Below, one piece after another: positions 20,158 through 29,158 of a DNA stretch of 64,000 nucleotides. The notes below the pieces were generated by a model, which was not told the DNA's origin, ran no database searches, and saw only the letters and a list, made by a program, of their open reading frames with translations. Where the stretch lies: positions 3,410,001 to 3,474,000 of the forward strand of contig NZ_CP016442.1 in the NCBI RefSeq assembly GCF_001742165.1, given 5' to 3'. This DNA comes from Burkholderia stabilis. Its GTDB lineage: Bacteria > Pseudomonadota > Gammaproteobacteria > Burkholderiales > Burkholderiaceae. How positions within the stretch are numbered: the first letter of the stretch is position 1; every line of letters begins with the position of its first letter. A program made the translations under genes and the position numbers.

Positions 20158-21560
20158 CGCTTGACCGACGGATAGCAGAACGAGTCGGTCGAGCAGTCGC
20201 CGCCTTCGAGCCGGATCTGGTGCGCGCGATAGCCGTCGGGGAACTCGACCCAGTAATCGTCGGCGAGGGTCAGGCCGCCGTCCGGCCCCGCATGCGCGAG
20301 CACCTGCGCGGCCGGCACGCCGTCCGGATAGAACTGGTCGTCCCACGTCGAATAGAGCGAGTTGGTCCAGTACACGCGCCGGCCGTCGCGGCTGATCTCG
20401 ACCATCTGCGGGCCGCCCGCGAACGCGCGGCCATTCGAATGCGGTGCGCGGCGCACGATGCCGCCGATGCGCACCGACCCCGCGAGCACCGGATGGTGCG
20501 GGTCCGACACGTCGTACTGGCGCATCTCGCCGGTGCCCCAGCACGATACGTAGAGGAAGCGGTCGTCGAGCGACAGGTCGATGTCCGTCACGAGCGGCGG
20601 CACCGCGCCGAACCCTTTCAGCAGCGGCGGCAGTTCGTCGGCCGCGGCTGGTTCGGCGGGAATCGTCGCGGTTTTCTTTACATGGAACTTGCCGCCTTCG
20701 CGCCACCAGGTCCAGATCGAGCCTTCGAGATTGGTCGTGTCGACCACGACGCCGACGAACCCGTATTCGCGCGCCGGATCGTGCGCGGGCCGCACCTCGA
20801 GCGCCATCTGGTGATGCGCGCCGAGATCGATCGTCTGCACGTTGCGCCGCGCGCGCAGATCCCAGAAATGCAGCCGGTGCCCGTATTTGTTCGCGAGCAG
20901 GTCCTCGGGCACGATGCCGTTCTCGAATTGCGGCGGCAGCGCCCATTCGCTCGACACCATGTAGTCGCGCGGCAGGTTCCACCAGAAGTCGTAGTGCTTG
21001 TCCTGCGGGCCGCGGTCGATCTCCCAGCGGCCGAGCACGTCGAAGCTTTCGCAGTCCATGATGAAGATGCCGGGCGCGCCGTCGGTGCCGTCCTTGCCCG
21101 CGCCGCCGAGCGTGCTCACGTAGATGCCCTCGGGGCCGCAGTGAACGGTGTGCGGCCGCGAATAGCCGGTCTTCGCGAAGATCTCGTCGGGTTCGATGAT
21201 CTTGTGGATGCGCGCCTGCGTCGGGTGCGGCTTCGTGTCGATCACGTAGATGCGCGACGAGCGCAGGCCCGGGATGATCAGGAAGCGGCGTTCGAGGAAC
21301 GCATGGCCGGTCAGCGGCGACAGCGACGACGAACACGCATTCCAGCCGAAGTGGTGAAACTCGTCGCCGGTGTTCGGCATCGTCACCGTATGCACGATTT
21401 TTCCGTAGGTCGGCGAGCCGGGTTTCACGTCGATCACGGCGAGCGCGTCGGGTCTGGAAAAATCGGGGCTCAGCAACAACGTATAGGCGAATGTTTCCGC
21501 CGGCGCCTGCATCGCAAGCTCGGGCGAAGCGTGAAACGTCGGGTCAGGCCGCATGCTCAT
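20154..21560 (-). CDS. SBP56/selenium-binding family protein (methanethiol-oxidase-like)
   Basis: A 468-residue protein matching the SBP56 family in length. It shows FAYTLLLSPDFSRPDALAVIDVKPGS, GDEFHHFGWNACSS, SRPHTVHCGPEGIYVSTLG, HHQMALEVRPAHDP and SLDDRFLYVSCWGTGEMRQYDVSDPH, with the conserved His residues of the beta-propeller metal site. Family members include bacterial and human methanethiol oxidase, which gives formaldehyde, H2S and H2O2. ATG at 21560 is preceded by gagagg. No signal peptide is obvious. The membrane protein gene follows with a 4-bp overlap. Confidence 0.88.
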   Translation of the reverse strand: MSMRPDPTFHASPELAMQAPAETFAYTLLLSPDFSRPDALAVIDVKPGSPTYGKIVHTVTMPNTGDEFHHFGWNACSSSLSPLTGHAFLERRFLIIPGLRSSRIYVIDTKPHPTQARIHKIIEPDEIFAKTGYSRPHTVHCGPEGIYVSTLGGAGKDGTDGAPGIFIMDCESFDVLGRWEIDRGPQDKHYDFWWNLPRDYMVSSEWALPPQFENGIVPEDLLANKYGHRLHFWDLRARRNVQTIDLGAHHQMALEVRPAHDPAREYGFVGVVVDTTNLEGSIWTWWREGGKFHVKKTATIPAEPAAADELPPLLKGFGAVPPLVTDIDLSLDDRFLYVSCWGTGEMRQYDVSDPHHPVLAGSVRIGGIVRRAPHSNGRAFAGGPQMVEISRDGRRVYWTNSLYSTWDDQFYPDGVPAAQVLAHAGPDGGLTLADDYWVEFPDGYRAHQIRLEGGDCSTDSFCYPSVKR

Positions 21561-22134
21561 GGTAGTGCCCTCTCGGTGGTATCGGATCATGGACGCACGG
21601 CCGAGCGCTGCGGGCGTGCGGGTCGGAGTGGCCGCGCGGCGCGATGCATGCCGGCGGGCGCGATCGGCAGGCGAATGCACGCGTCGGCGAGACGCGCGGC
21701 GCCGTGCATCAGATCGTGAAAGCGGGTGAAGGCGATGCGCCGGATCGCCGCGTGCGGGGCGACGCGGGGGCGCGAAATCGCGATGGTGCGGGTGAAGCGC
21801 CGGCTCGCGGCGTGGCGGCGGCCGGGCCTGCGGCGCGGGCGATGTCTGTCAAGACGTGCATATCGATGTTCCGGCAGATGATGGGTACATCAGGGGCGGG
21901 CGTGCATCGGACGCTTTGCGTGGCGGGACGGTGTGCCGTCCTCACGCGTGCCTAAGTGTAGTCGAGAAACGTGCGGCCGGTCGCGCGCGGCACCGATGCA
22001 ATCTGCCAGCGCCGCGCGCGAGTGAGATACTTGCCGAAGTGCCGCTGCGGCCCGCGCGACGCACGGATGGCGGGACGAAGCGGCGGCGCCGGCGCATGCG
22101 TGCCGGCCGCTGTCATCAACGAGGGTCTGATTTC
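21561..22134. other. 574-bp divergent intergenic region without a supported gene
   Basis: This separates the SBP56 gene from msrA. Both strands have GC-rich open frames (for example about 100 codons on plus at 21644-21955 and about 78 on minus at 21709-21945), but their Arg/Ala/Gly-rich products look like non-coding translations. It contains the promoters of both genes; I could not fix a clear -35/-10 pair. Confidence 0.6.
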
Positions 22135-22695
22135 ATGGGGAACGACATGCTTGAAACCGCGACTTTGGGAGGCGGATGTTTCTGGTGCACGGAGGCCGTG
22201 TTCCTCGACGTCGACGGCGTGACGGCCGTGCAGTCGGGTTACGCGGGCGGCCATACGCGCAATCCGGGCTATCGCGACATATGCGAAGGCGATACCGGCC
22301 ACGCGGAAGTCGTCAACGTGACGTTCGATCCGGCGCGCATCGGTTATCGCGAGATCCTCGAGATCTTCTTCGCGACGCACGATCCGACCCAGCTGAACCG
22401 GCAGGGCAACGACGTCGGCACGCAGTATCGTTCGGTCGTGTTCACGCATTCGGACGCGCAGCGCGACACCGCGCTCGACGTGATCCGCGAGCTGGAGCGC
22501 GACCAGGTGTTCGGGCAGCCGATCGTCACGCAGGTCGTGCCGCTCGACGGCAACTACTGGCCGGCCGAGGATTATCACCAGAACTACTACGCGCGTAACC
22601 CGGGGCAGGGCTACTGCTCGGTCGTGATCGGCCCGAAACTCGCGAAATTCCGGCAGAAGTTCTCGCACCGGCTGAAGTCGCTGCGCGGCACGTGA
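22135..22695 (+). CDS. msrA: Peptide methionine-S-sulfoxide reductase
   Basis: A 186-residue MsrA that reduces Met-S-sulfoxide in proteins. The catalytic motif GGGCFWCTEAVF has the nucleophilic Cys and a second nearby Cys; GYAGGHTRNPGYRDICEGDTGHAE, THDPTQLNRQGNDVGTQYRS and AEDYHQNYY are diagnostic. ATG at 22135 has gaggg 9 bp upstream; a second start, ATG at 22147 (MLETATLGGG), is also possible. No msrB is adjacent. Together with the SBP56 gene it suggests a sulfur-oxidation stress neighbourhood. Confidence 0.95.
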   Translation: MGNDMLETATLGGGCFWCTEAVFLDVDGVTAVQSGYAGGHTRNPGYRDICEGDTGHAEVVNVTFDPARIGYREILEIFFATHDPTQLNRQGNDVGTQYRSVVFTHSDAQRDTALDVIRELERDQVFGQPIVTQVVPLDGNYWPAEDYHQNYYARNPGQGYCSVVIGPKLAKFRQKFSHRLKSLRGT

Positions 22696-22719
22696 GCGTG
22701 TAAGCGGCAGGACCTTGCG

Positions 22720-24024
22720 TTACGCCGCCTCGCCGCGCCACCGCGCGCACGCGGCGGCGATCTCGCGCGCGAGCGCGATGCACGACAGCGGCGCGGAGCC
22801 TTCCGCCTTGTTGTTGATCGTGATGATCACCGGCTGGCCGGCCAGCGCGTAGCGCGCGGCCAGTTCGGCGAGCGCCGAACGCGTGGCCGGATCCTCGTCG
22901 ACGAGCTTGTCGAACGGCTCGTACTTCGCTTTCGCCTGCTCGTACTTGAAGCCGCCGTGCAGGCTCCAGCGCACGATCAGCGGGCCCGGCGCGTCGCCGT
23001 CGAGCAGCGCGAGCGCGGCGGCCTGGCGCAGCGGGTCGGGCATCCGCGCATGCAGGCCGACGCAATAGCGCACGCCGAGCGACGCGAGCGCGCGGATGAA
23101 GCGCGGTGTGAGCAGGCTCGCGTCGCGGATCTCGATCGCGTAGCGCGGGCTGTCGACTTCCGGCGGCAACGGCGGCAACGGCGGCAGCGCCGCGAAGAAC
23201 GCGGCCAGCCGGTCGATCAGCGTAGCCGGATCGGCGAGCAATTGGTCGGGCAACGGCGAGAACTGGAACACGAGCACGCCGGCTTTCCGGCCGAGCCCTT
23301 CGAGGCACGGCTGCACGAATTCGCGGGTGGCGAGCTGCGCGTCGAGGAAGGTCGGGTTCAGTCCCGACGGCTCGCCGCGCCGGCCGCGCACGACCGCGTC
23401 GGTCACCGAGGCCGGTGCTTTCACGACGAAGCGGAAGTCGTCGGGCACCTGCTGCGCGTAGCGCAGGTAGTCGGCGACCGTCAGCGGGCCGTAGAACGAC
23501 CGGTCGAGGCTTACGCTCCTCAGGAGCGGATGCGCGCCGTACGCTTCGAGCCCTTCGCGCGACAGCTTCGTCTGCGCGAAGTCGCCGTCGTAGACGATGC
23601 CGTTCCAGCCGGGGAAGTACCACGACGACGTGCCGAGCCGCACGTTCGGCGGCAGGCCGGCTGCCGCATCGGCCACGTCCGCCGCGATCGGTGCGGGCGG
23701 CACGCCGCGCCGGCGCCGGCCTTGCTTCGGCGGCGCGGCCGGCAGGGACGGCTCGTCCCACAGCAGCCCGGAGGACGCGGGCGGTGTTTCGTCGGCAGGG
23801 CGGGAGGCTGCGCGGGCGGGCGGCGCGGGTCGCGCATCGTCGCGCGCGGCGGGCGTCATGCGGTCATCGGTGCTTGCAAGGGGAACGTCGTCGGCGGGCG
23901 GCGACGCGCGTGCGTCGTCGGGCGGCGCGCCGAACAGGTCGAATTGTCCGTCGGCGTGCGACCCGTTGGCGTCGTCGTGCTGCTGTTCAGGCGGCGCCTT
24001 GCGCCGCGTCCTGCCGTCACCCAT
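22720..24024 (-). CDS. DUF72 (YecE-like) TIM-barrel protein with disordered N-terminal extension and clamp-like motif
   Basis: A 434-residue protein, against roughly 250-300 for ordinary DUF72. The barrel starts near residue 130 (VRLGTSSWYFPGWNGIVY) and includes RSVSLDRSFYGPLT, FRFVVKAPASVTD, FQFSPLPDQL and VIITINNKAEGSAPLS. The first ~125 residues are Pro/Ala/Asp-rich, predicted disordered, and hold Q27-F-D-L-F31, which fits the bacterial sliding-clamp-binding pentapeptide consensus. The biochemical role of DUF72 is unknown to me. ATG at 24024 lacks a strong SD. The gene follows cfa by 23 bp on the same strand. Confidence 0.85.
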   Translation of the reverse strand: MGDGRTRRKAPPEQQHDDANGSHADGQFDLFGAPPDDARASPPADDVPLASTDDRMTPAARDDARPAPPARAASRPADETPPASSGLLWDEPSLPAAPPKQGRRRRGVPPAPIAADVADAAAGLPPNVRLGTSSWYFPGWNGIVYDGDFAQTKLSREGLEAYGAHPLLRSVSLDRSFYGPLTVADYLRYAQQVPDDFRFVVKAPASVTDAVVRGRRGEPSGLNPTFLDAQLATREFVQPCLEGLGRKAGVLVFQFSPLPDQLLADPATLIDRLAAFFAALPPLPPLPPEVDSPRYAIEIRDASLLTPRFIRALASLGVRYCVGLHARMPDPLRQAAALALLDGDAPGPLIVRWSLHGGFKYEQAKAKYEPFDKLVDEDPATRSALAELAARYALAGQPVIITINNKAEGSAPLSCIALAREIAAACARWRGEAA

Positions 24025-24047
24025 GCATGCCCAGCGTGAAGTGCTGC

Positions 24048-25268
24048 CTAGCGCGGCAGCGCGTTTTCGTACATATAGCGCCGCGACCACGGCAGCGTTT
24101 TCGCGCTGCGTCCGGCCTTGCGGCACACGATCTGGAAGATCGACACGTCGTCGTGCTCGAACGCATACGCGCAGCCGGCGAGATACACGCGCCAGATGCG
24201 GAATTTTTCGTCGTCGACGAGTTTGCGCGCTTCTTCGGCCTTCGCCTCGAAGTTCTCCGTCCAGATGTCGAGCGTGCGCGCATAGTGCCGCCGCAGGCTT
24301 TCGACGTCAACCGCTTCCAGCCCGCCGCGCTGCGCGGCTTCGAGCGCGAGGCTGATGTGCGGCAGCTCGCCGTCCGGGAACACGTAGCGATCGATGAACT
24401 CGCCGCCGCCGAGCGCCGTTTCGCCGCTTTCCGCGTCGGTCGACGTGATCCCGTGGTTCATCGCGATGCCGTCGTCGGCCAGCAGCTCACGGACCCGCGA
24501 GAAATAGAGCGGCAGGTTCTTGCGGCCGACGTGCTCGAACATCCCGACGCTCGTGATGCGGTCGAACTGGCCGTCGATCTCGCGGTAATCCTGCAGACGA
24601 ATCTCGATCCTGTCCTCCAGCCCCGCGGCCTTCACGCGCGCGGTCGCGAGATCGAACTGGTTCTGCGACAGCGTCACGCCGAGGCACGTCGCGCCGAACT
24701 TCTGCGCGGCGCGCAGCACGAGCGCGCCCCAGCCGCAGCCGATGTCGAGCAGGCGCTGGCCCGGCTGCAACTGGATCTTCGTCAGGATGTGATCGATCTT
24801 CTTGATCTGCGCGGTCGCGAGATCCTCGTCGCCGTTCTCGAAGTACGCGCACGAGTACACCATGTTCTCGTCGAGCCACAGCCTGTAGAACTCGTTCGAG
24901 ACGTCGTAGTGGTACTGGATCGCCTTCCTGTCGGTGCTCTTCGAGTGATTGAAGTAGCGTTTCACGCGCGCGAGCTTGCTCGCGCTCGTCACCGTGCTGC
25001 GAGCGAGCGAGTAGCCGATGTTGATGATGTCCGACAGCTTGCCTTCGATGTCGATCTTGCCCTTCACGTACGCCTCGCCGAGATTGTCGAGGCTCGGTTC
25101 GAGCAGAAGCGGCAACGCCGACGCGCTGTTCACTTTCAGCGTGACCTGCGGCGCGCTGAAGGTGCCGAAATCGAGTTGTTCGCCGTTCCACAGCACGAGG
25201 CGCGCCGGTATGTTCGCTTTCGCCCGTACTTCGTCCGCCCACTGTGCCAGCTTCTTTTCCCAGAACAT
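24048..25268 (-). CDS. cfa: Cyclopropane-fatty-acyl-phospholipid synthase
   Basis: A 406-residue SAM-dependent enzyme that adds a methylene bridge to unsaturated phospholipid acyl chains. The N-terminal lipid-binding domain is followed by the methyltransferase core: KAIQYHYDVSNEFYRLWLD, CAYFENGDEDLATAQ, LLDIGCGWGALVLRAAQKFG (SAM motif I, about residue 185), FDRITSVGMFEHVGRKNL and a C-terminal WRVYLAGCAYAFEHDDVSIFQ. ATG at 25268 is preceded by GGAG. Membrane adaptation is the usual role. Confidence 0.96.
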   Translation of the reverse strand: MFWEKKLAQWADEVRAKANIPARLVLWNGEQLDFGTFSAPQVTLKVNSASALPLLLEPSLDNLGEAYVKGKIDIEGKLSDIINIGYSLARSTVTSASKLARVKRYFNHSKSTDRKAIQYHYDVSNEFYRLWLDENMVYSCAYFENGDEDLATAQIKKIDHILTKIQLQPGQRLLDIGCGWGALVLRAAQKFGATCLGVTLSQNQFDLATARVKAAGLEDRIEIRLQDYREIDGQFDRITSVGMFEHVGRKNLPLYFSRVRELLADDGIAMNHGITSTDAESGETALGGGEFIDRYVFPDGELPHISLALEAAQRGGLEAVDVESLRRHYARTLDIWTENFEAKAEEARKLVDDEKFRIWRVYLAGCAYAFEHDDVSIFQIVCRKAGRSAKTLPWSRRYMYENALPR

Positions 25269-25389
25269 TTGGATTCTCCGTTTGTTCGTTGAATCGAATA
25301 CAGCCAAGTATCTTGACCGGCGCCCGCCGCTTGCGAGGCGGGCGCCCGGATGCAACACGAGACACGACCGGCGAGCGCCGGCGCCGCGC

Positions 25390-26034
25390 TTACGGCGACA
25401 GGCGCGAGATCGTCCAGCCCGGCGCCGCGTTGGCGTCGCGCGTATAGAGCAGACGGTCGTGCAGCCGCGACGGGCGCCCCTGCCAGAACTCGATCGCGTC
25501 GGGCACGAGGCGGTAGCCACCCCAGTGCGGCGGGCGCGGCGGCGTGTCGCCGTAACGTTCGCTGACGGCCTTTTCGCGCGCTTCGAGCGTCGCGCGGCTG
25601 TCGATCACGGCGCTCTGCTCCGACGCCCATGCGCCGATGCGCGAGCCGAGCGGGCGCGACGCGAAATAGCGGTCGCTTTCTTCGGCACTGGTTTTCTCGA
25701 TCCGGCCTTCGATGCGCACCTGGCGCTCGAGCTCGATCCAGTAGAACAGCAGCGCCGCGTGCGGATGGGCAGCGAGATCGCGCCCCTTGCGGCTTTCGTA
25801 ATTGGTGAAGAAGACGAACCCGCGTTCGTCGACGCCCTTGATGAGTACGATCCGGGCCGACGGCCGGCCGTCGTCGCCGACGGTCGCGAGCGTCATCGTG
25901 TTCGGCTCGGGCAGTTTGGCGGCGAGCGCCTCCTTGAACCAGCGGTCGAACTGGGCGAAGGGGTCGTGGGCGGCATCGGCTTCGTCGAGCGAAGCACGTG
26001 AATAATTGATGCGGAGATCGGCGAGAGTCGTCAT
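25390..26034 (-). CDS. pdxH: Pyridoxamine 5'-phosphate oxidase
   Basis: A 214-residue FMN enzyme that oxidises PNP or PMP to pyridoxal phosphate. It has the split-barrel FMN fold with [38 protein letters not shown] and the C-terminal signature [28 protein letters not shown]. Length and both ends match the family. It is monocistronic in appearance, with 121 bp before cfa. Confidence 0.97.
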   Translation of the reverse strand: MTTLADLRINYSRASLDEADAAHDPFAQFDRWFKEALAAKLPEPNTMTLATVGDDGRPSARIVLIKGVDERGFVFFTNYESRKGRDLAAHPHAALLFYWIELERQVRIEGRIEKTSAEESDRYFASRPLGSRIGAWASEQSAVIDSRATLEAREKAVSERYGDTPPRPPHWGGYRLVPDAIEFWQGRPSRLHDRLLYTRDANAAPGWTISRLSP

Positions 26035-26162
26035 GTTATGCAAACGCTTCAATCTGGGGCCAGTATAGCGAACGCGCGAGAATCGTGCGTGCACAGTGGC
26101 GCGTGCGAGCGGGGAGTTCAGGCAAAATAGAGGGCTGCTCGACTTACGTTTTCCTTGCTGCC

Positions 26163-27020
26163 ATGTCTGCCGCCGATACTGCCCCGCCCAGTTCTTCTGA
26201 TCTTACCCCGAGCCCGACAATCCAGCTTGACGTGGATCGAGAGCGGCGTTTCGGCGGCATCGCGCGGCTGTACGGCGCGCCGGCGCTGGCCGCTTTCGAG
26301 CGCGCGCATGTCGCGGTGATCGGCATCGGCGGTGTGGGGTCGTGGGTGGCCGAGGCGCTCGCGCGTAGCGCGATCGGCTCGCTGACGCTGGTCGATCTCG
26401 ACAACGTCGCCGAAAGTAATACGAACCGGCAGATCCATGCGCTGGACGGCAATTACGGCAAGCCGAAGGTCGACGCGATGGCCGAGCGGATCGCGCTGAT
26501 CGATCCCGCGTGCCGCGTGAACCGGATCGAGGATTTCGCAGAGCCCGACAACTTCGATGCGTTGCTTGGCGGCGGCTTCGACTACGTGATCGACGCGATC
26601 GACAGCGTGCGCACGAAAGTCGCGCTGATCGCATGGTGCGTCGAGAAGCGGCAGCCGCTGATCACGGTCGGCGGCGCGGGCGGGCAGCTCGACCCGACGC
26701 GCATCCGCATCGACGATCTCGCATTGACGATCCAGGACCCGCTGCTGTCGAAGGTGCGCGCGCAGCTGCGCAAGCAGCATGGTTTTCCGCGCGGGCCGAA
26801 GGCGCGTTTCAAGGTCAGCGCCGTGTATTCGGACGAGCCGCTGATCTATCCGGAAGCGGCCGCCTGCGATATCGAGGACGGCGCCGAGCCGTCCACGGCC
26901 GCGCATGTCGCGGGGCTCAATTGCGCAGGATTCGGTTCGAGCGTGTGCGTGACCGCGAGCTTCGGCTTCGCGGCCGCCGCGCACGTGCTGCGCGCGATCG
27001 CGGCGCAGGCCGCCGACTGA
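26163..27020 (+). CDS. tcdA: tRNA threonylcarbamoyladenosine dehydratase (CsdL/TcdA)
   Basis: A 285-residue ThiF/E1-like protein that cyclises t6A37 of tRNA to ct6A using ATP. The nucleotide-binding loop [20 protein letters not shown] and [21 protein letters not shown] are near residues 45-90, with [17 protein letters not shown] downstream. The N-terminal 25 residues are a low-complexity extension. The start at 26163 follows a region with caaaatag at 26123; divergent from pdxH by 128 bp. Confidence 0.92.
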   Translation: MSAADTAPPSSSDLTPSPTIQLDVDRERRFGGIARLYGAPALAAFERAHVAVIGIGGVGSWVAEALARSAIGSLTLVDLDNVAESNTNRQIHALDGNYGKPKVDAMAERIALIDPACRVNRIEDFAEPDNFDALLGGGFDYVIDAIDSVRTKVALIAWCVEKRQPLITVGGAGGQLDPTRIRIDDLALTIQDPLLSKVRAQLRKQHGFPRGPKARFKVSAVYSDEPLIYPEAAACDIEDGAEPSTAAHVAGLNCAGFGSSVCVTASFGFAAAAHVLRAIAAQAAD

Positions 27021-27088
27021 TCCGCGCAGCGCCGGCATCGATCGATGCTGCGGCGCGGGACGCGCGCCGCTTGCGCTACGACGATCAG

Positions 27089-27109
27089 GCCGGGCCGTTG
27101 CGGCCCGGC
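27089..27109. terminator. GC-rich hairpin between convergent tcdA and ybbN
   Basis: gccgggcc-gttgc-ggcccggc is a perfect 8-bp stem with a 5-nt loop in the 99-bp convergent gap. There is no T-tract on either strand, so it is a candidate bidirectional or processing hairpin rather than a classical intrinsic terminator. Confidence 0.45.
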
Positions 27110-27119
27110 GTGAAGCACG

Positions 27120-27968
27120 TCAGTTGAGCGCCATGCTCAGCTTGCGTCGCCATCCGGCGACGAGGTCGGGGCGGTCGCCCGCCAGCTCGAACACCGAGAT
27201 CATCGTGCGGCGGCCGAGATCGTCGCCGTACGTGCGATCGCGCGTCACGATTTCCAGCAACTGTTCCAGCGCACCTTCATACGCACGCCGCGCGATCAGG
27301 CTCTGCGCGAGGTCGAAGCGCGCGTCGAGGTCGCCCGGGTTCGCCGCGATGCGGGCTTCGAGCGCGTCGGTCGGCGGCAGGTCGGCTGTTGCCTCGAGCG
27401 CGTCGAAACGGGTCTTGATCGCCTGGTAGCGCGGGTCGCCGCCTTGCACCGTCTGCGGCGACAGCCGCTCGGTCTCGGCCTGCGCAGCGTCGACCTGGTT
27501 GTTCGCGAGCAGCAGTTCGATCAGGTCGAGCCGTGCGTCGTCGAAGCCCGGGTTCAGCGCGAGCGCCGCTTCGAGGTGCGTGAGCGCGTCGTCGAAGCGC
27601 GATTCGGCCATCGCGTACTGTGCGGCGCGGCGTTCGGCTTCCTCGGGCGCTGGCAGCAACCGGTCGAGGAACGCGCGCAACTGGCCTTCGGGCAGCACGC
27701 CGACGAACTGGTCGACGGGGCGGCCATCGGCGAACGCGATCACGTGCGGGATGCTGCGCGTCTGGAAGTGCGCGGCGAGTTCCTGGTTCTCGTCGACGTT
27801 GACCTTCACGAGCTTCCAGCGGCCTTCGTAGTCGCCTTCGAGCTTTTCCAGCAGCGGGCCGAGCGTCTTGCAGGGGCCGCACCACGGGGCCCAGAAGTCG
27901 ACCAGCACGGGCGTGTCCAGCGACGCCTCGATGACGTCTTTCTCGAATGTGGCAAGCGTGGTGTCCAT
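27120..27968 (-). CDS. ybbN: Thioredoxin-domain co-chaperone CnoX (YbbN)
   Basis: A 282-residue protein with an N-terminal thioredoxin domain (residues 1-110, active site W29-C-G-P-C33) and a C-terminal TPR-like region made of repeats such as AQYAMAESRFDDALTHLEAALALNPGFDDARLDLIELLLA (partly quoted). This architecture is CnoX/YbbN, a folding factor that protects substrates from oxidation and hands them to chaperones. Unlike E. coli YbbN, as I recall it, both active-site Cys are present, so thiol-disulfide activity is expected. Confidence 0.93.
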   Translation of the reverse strand: MDTTLATFEKDVIEASLDTPVLVDFWAPWCGPCKTLGPLLEKLEGDYEGRWKLVKVNVDENQELAAHFQTRSIPHVIAFADGRPVDQFVGVLPEGQLRAFLDRLLPAPEEAERRAAQYAMAESRFDDALTHLEAALALNPGFDDARLDLIELLLANNQVDAAQAETERLSPQTVQGGDPRYQAIKTRFDALEATADLPPTDALEARIAANPGDLDARFDLAQSLIARRAYEGALEQLLEIVTRDRTYGDDLGRRTMISVFELAGDRPDLVAGWRRKLSMALN

Positions 27969-28020
27969 GTCGTTCTCTTTCGTTCGAATGTCGTCAGGAT
28001 GGGGGCGGCGCGCCCGTTTT

Positions 28021-28902
28021 TCAACGCGGCTTCGCTTCGGGCAGCGGAATCCACTCGGTCTCGCCCGGCACCTTGCCCATTTCCTGGCGCGTCCAGGCTT
28101 CCTTCGCGCGCGCGATCGCGTCGCGGCTGCTCGCGACGAAATTCCATTCGATGAAGCGCTCGCCGTCGATCTTGTCGCCGCCGAGCAGCATCGCGCGCGC
28201 GCCGTCGGTGCTCGTCAGCGTGACCGTCGCGCCCGGCGCGAGCACGGCCATCTGTTCGGCCGGGACCGGCGTGCCGTCGATCGCGAGATCGCCGTCGACC
28301 ACGTAGACCGCACGCTCCTCGTGCGACGCGTCGAGTTCGATGCGGCCGCCGGCCGCGAATTCGGCCGCGACGTACAGCGTGCGCGAGAACGTCGTGACCG
28401 GCGAGCGCAGCCTGAACGCATCGCCGGCGATCACCGTCAGCGACACGCCGTCTTCGTTGCGCTTGGGCAGCGTATCGGCCGCATGGTGCTCGAACGACGG
28501 CTCGGTGGTTTCGTGCGCGCGCGGCAGCGCAACCCAGGTCTGGATGCCGTGCACGGTGTGGCCGTTTGCGCGCTGTGCGTCGGGCGTGCGCTCGGAATGG
28601 ACGATCCCGCGGCCGGCCGTCATCCAGTTCACGTCGCCCGGCACGATTTCCTGCAGCGAGCCGAGGCTGTCGCGGTGCAGGATCGCGCCGTCGAACAGGT
28701 AGGTGACGGTAGCGAGGCCGATATGCGGATGCGGGCGCACGTCGAGCCCGGTGCCGGCCGGCAGCGTGGCGGGCCCCATGTGATCGAAGAAGATGAACGG
28801 GCCGACGAGGCGCGCGGCGAGCGCGGGCAGCGTGCGGCGCACCTGCAGGTTGCCGATGTCGCGCACGTGCGGCTTCAGCAGGGCTTTGATCGGATCGTTC
28901 AT
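28021..28902 (-). CDS. Pirin family protein
   Basis: A 293-residue bicupin. The N-terminal pirin motif contains GPFIFFDHMGPATLPAG and metal-binding histidines in DVRPHPHIGLATVTYLFDG with TAGRGIVHSERTP; a pirin C-terminal domain follows (residues 185-280). Bacterial pirins include quercetinase-type enzymes and regulators of metabolism; the role here is unknown. It lies 52 bp downstream of ybbN on the same strand and is divergent from eamA, with two strong hairpins in the shared upstream DNA. Confidence 0.93.
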   Translation of the reverse strand: MNDPIKALLKPHVRDIGNLQVRRTLPALAARLVGPFIFFDHMGPATLPAGTGLDVRPHPHIGLATVTYLFDGAILHRDSLGSLQEIVPGDVNWMTAGRGIVHSERTPDAQRANGHTVHGIQTWVALPRAHETTEPSFEHHAADTLPKRNEDGVSLTVIAGDAFRLRSPVTTFSRTLYVAAEFAAGGRIELDASHEERAVYVVDGDLAIDGTPVPAEQMAVLAPGATVTLTSTDGARAMLLGGDKIDGERFIEWNFVASSRDAIARAKEAWTRQEMGKVPGETEWIPLPEAKPR

Positions 28903-29022
28903 GGCGGTTCCTGTGGGGCGGCGGGGATGCCGGTCATTGTATAGCCGCCCGCCGGCGATTCCATGCGCGCCGCGCGGGTATCGGGCGGCGTGGTGAAACC
29001 CGGTAGACTGACCGGCTTCCCA

Positions 29023-29051
29023 GGAAAACGCCGGGTCGTCCCGGGTTTTCC
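29023..29051. promoter_or_regulatory. Strong hairpin 1 upstream of eamA
   Basis: ggaaaac-(g)-ccggg-tcgt-cccgg-gttttcc forms a 12-bp stem with one bulged G and a TCGT tetraloop. It lies in the pirin/eamA divergent region, 108 bp before the eamA start. The symmetric AAAA/TTTT arms could stop transcription weakly in either direction. Confidence 0.6.
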
Positions 29052-29065
29052 GCCCCGAAGGACGT

Positions 29066-29094
29066 CCCCTTGCGGGATGCCCGCTCGAAAGGGG
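29066..29094. promoter_or_regulatory. Strong hairpin 2 upstream of eamA
   Basis: cccctt-gcggg-atg-cccgc-(tcga)-aagggg forms an 11-bp two-part stem with a 3-nt loop and a 4-nt asymmetric internal loop. It begins 15 bp after hairpin 1, giving a two-hairpin module before eamA. I do not recognise it as a named riboswitch. Confidence 0.55.
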
Positions 29095-29158
29095 GCTGGC
29101 GCGACGCGACCGGGCCGGGGGCACTTTGCACAACGATTAGACAATCGAGGAGACGCAG

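Noticed and set aside
21644..21955. Small genes in the SBP56/msrA intergenic region on either strand
   Set aside because: The predicted products are low-complexity Arg/Ala/Gly/Pro-rich sequences with no SD and no recognised motif.
29023..29094. Guanidine-II (mini-ykkC) riboswitch upstream of eamA
   Set aside because: That class needs two hairpins with ACGR loops; the loops here are TCGT and ATG.
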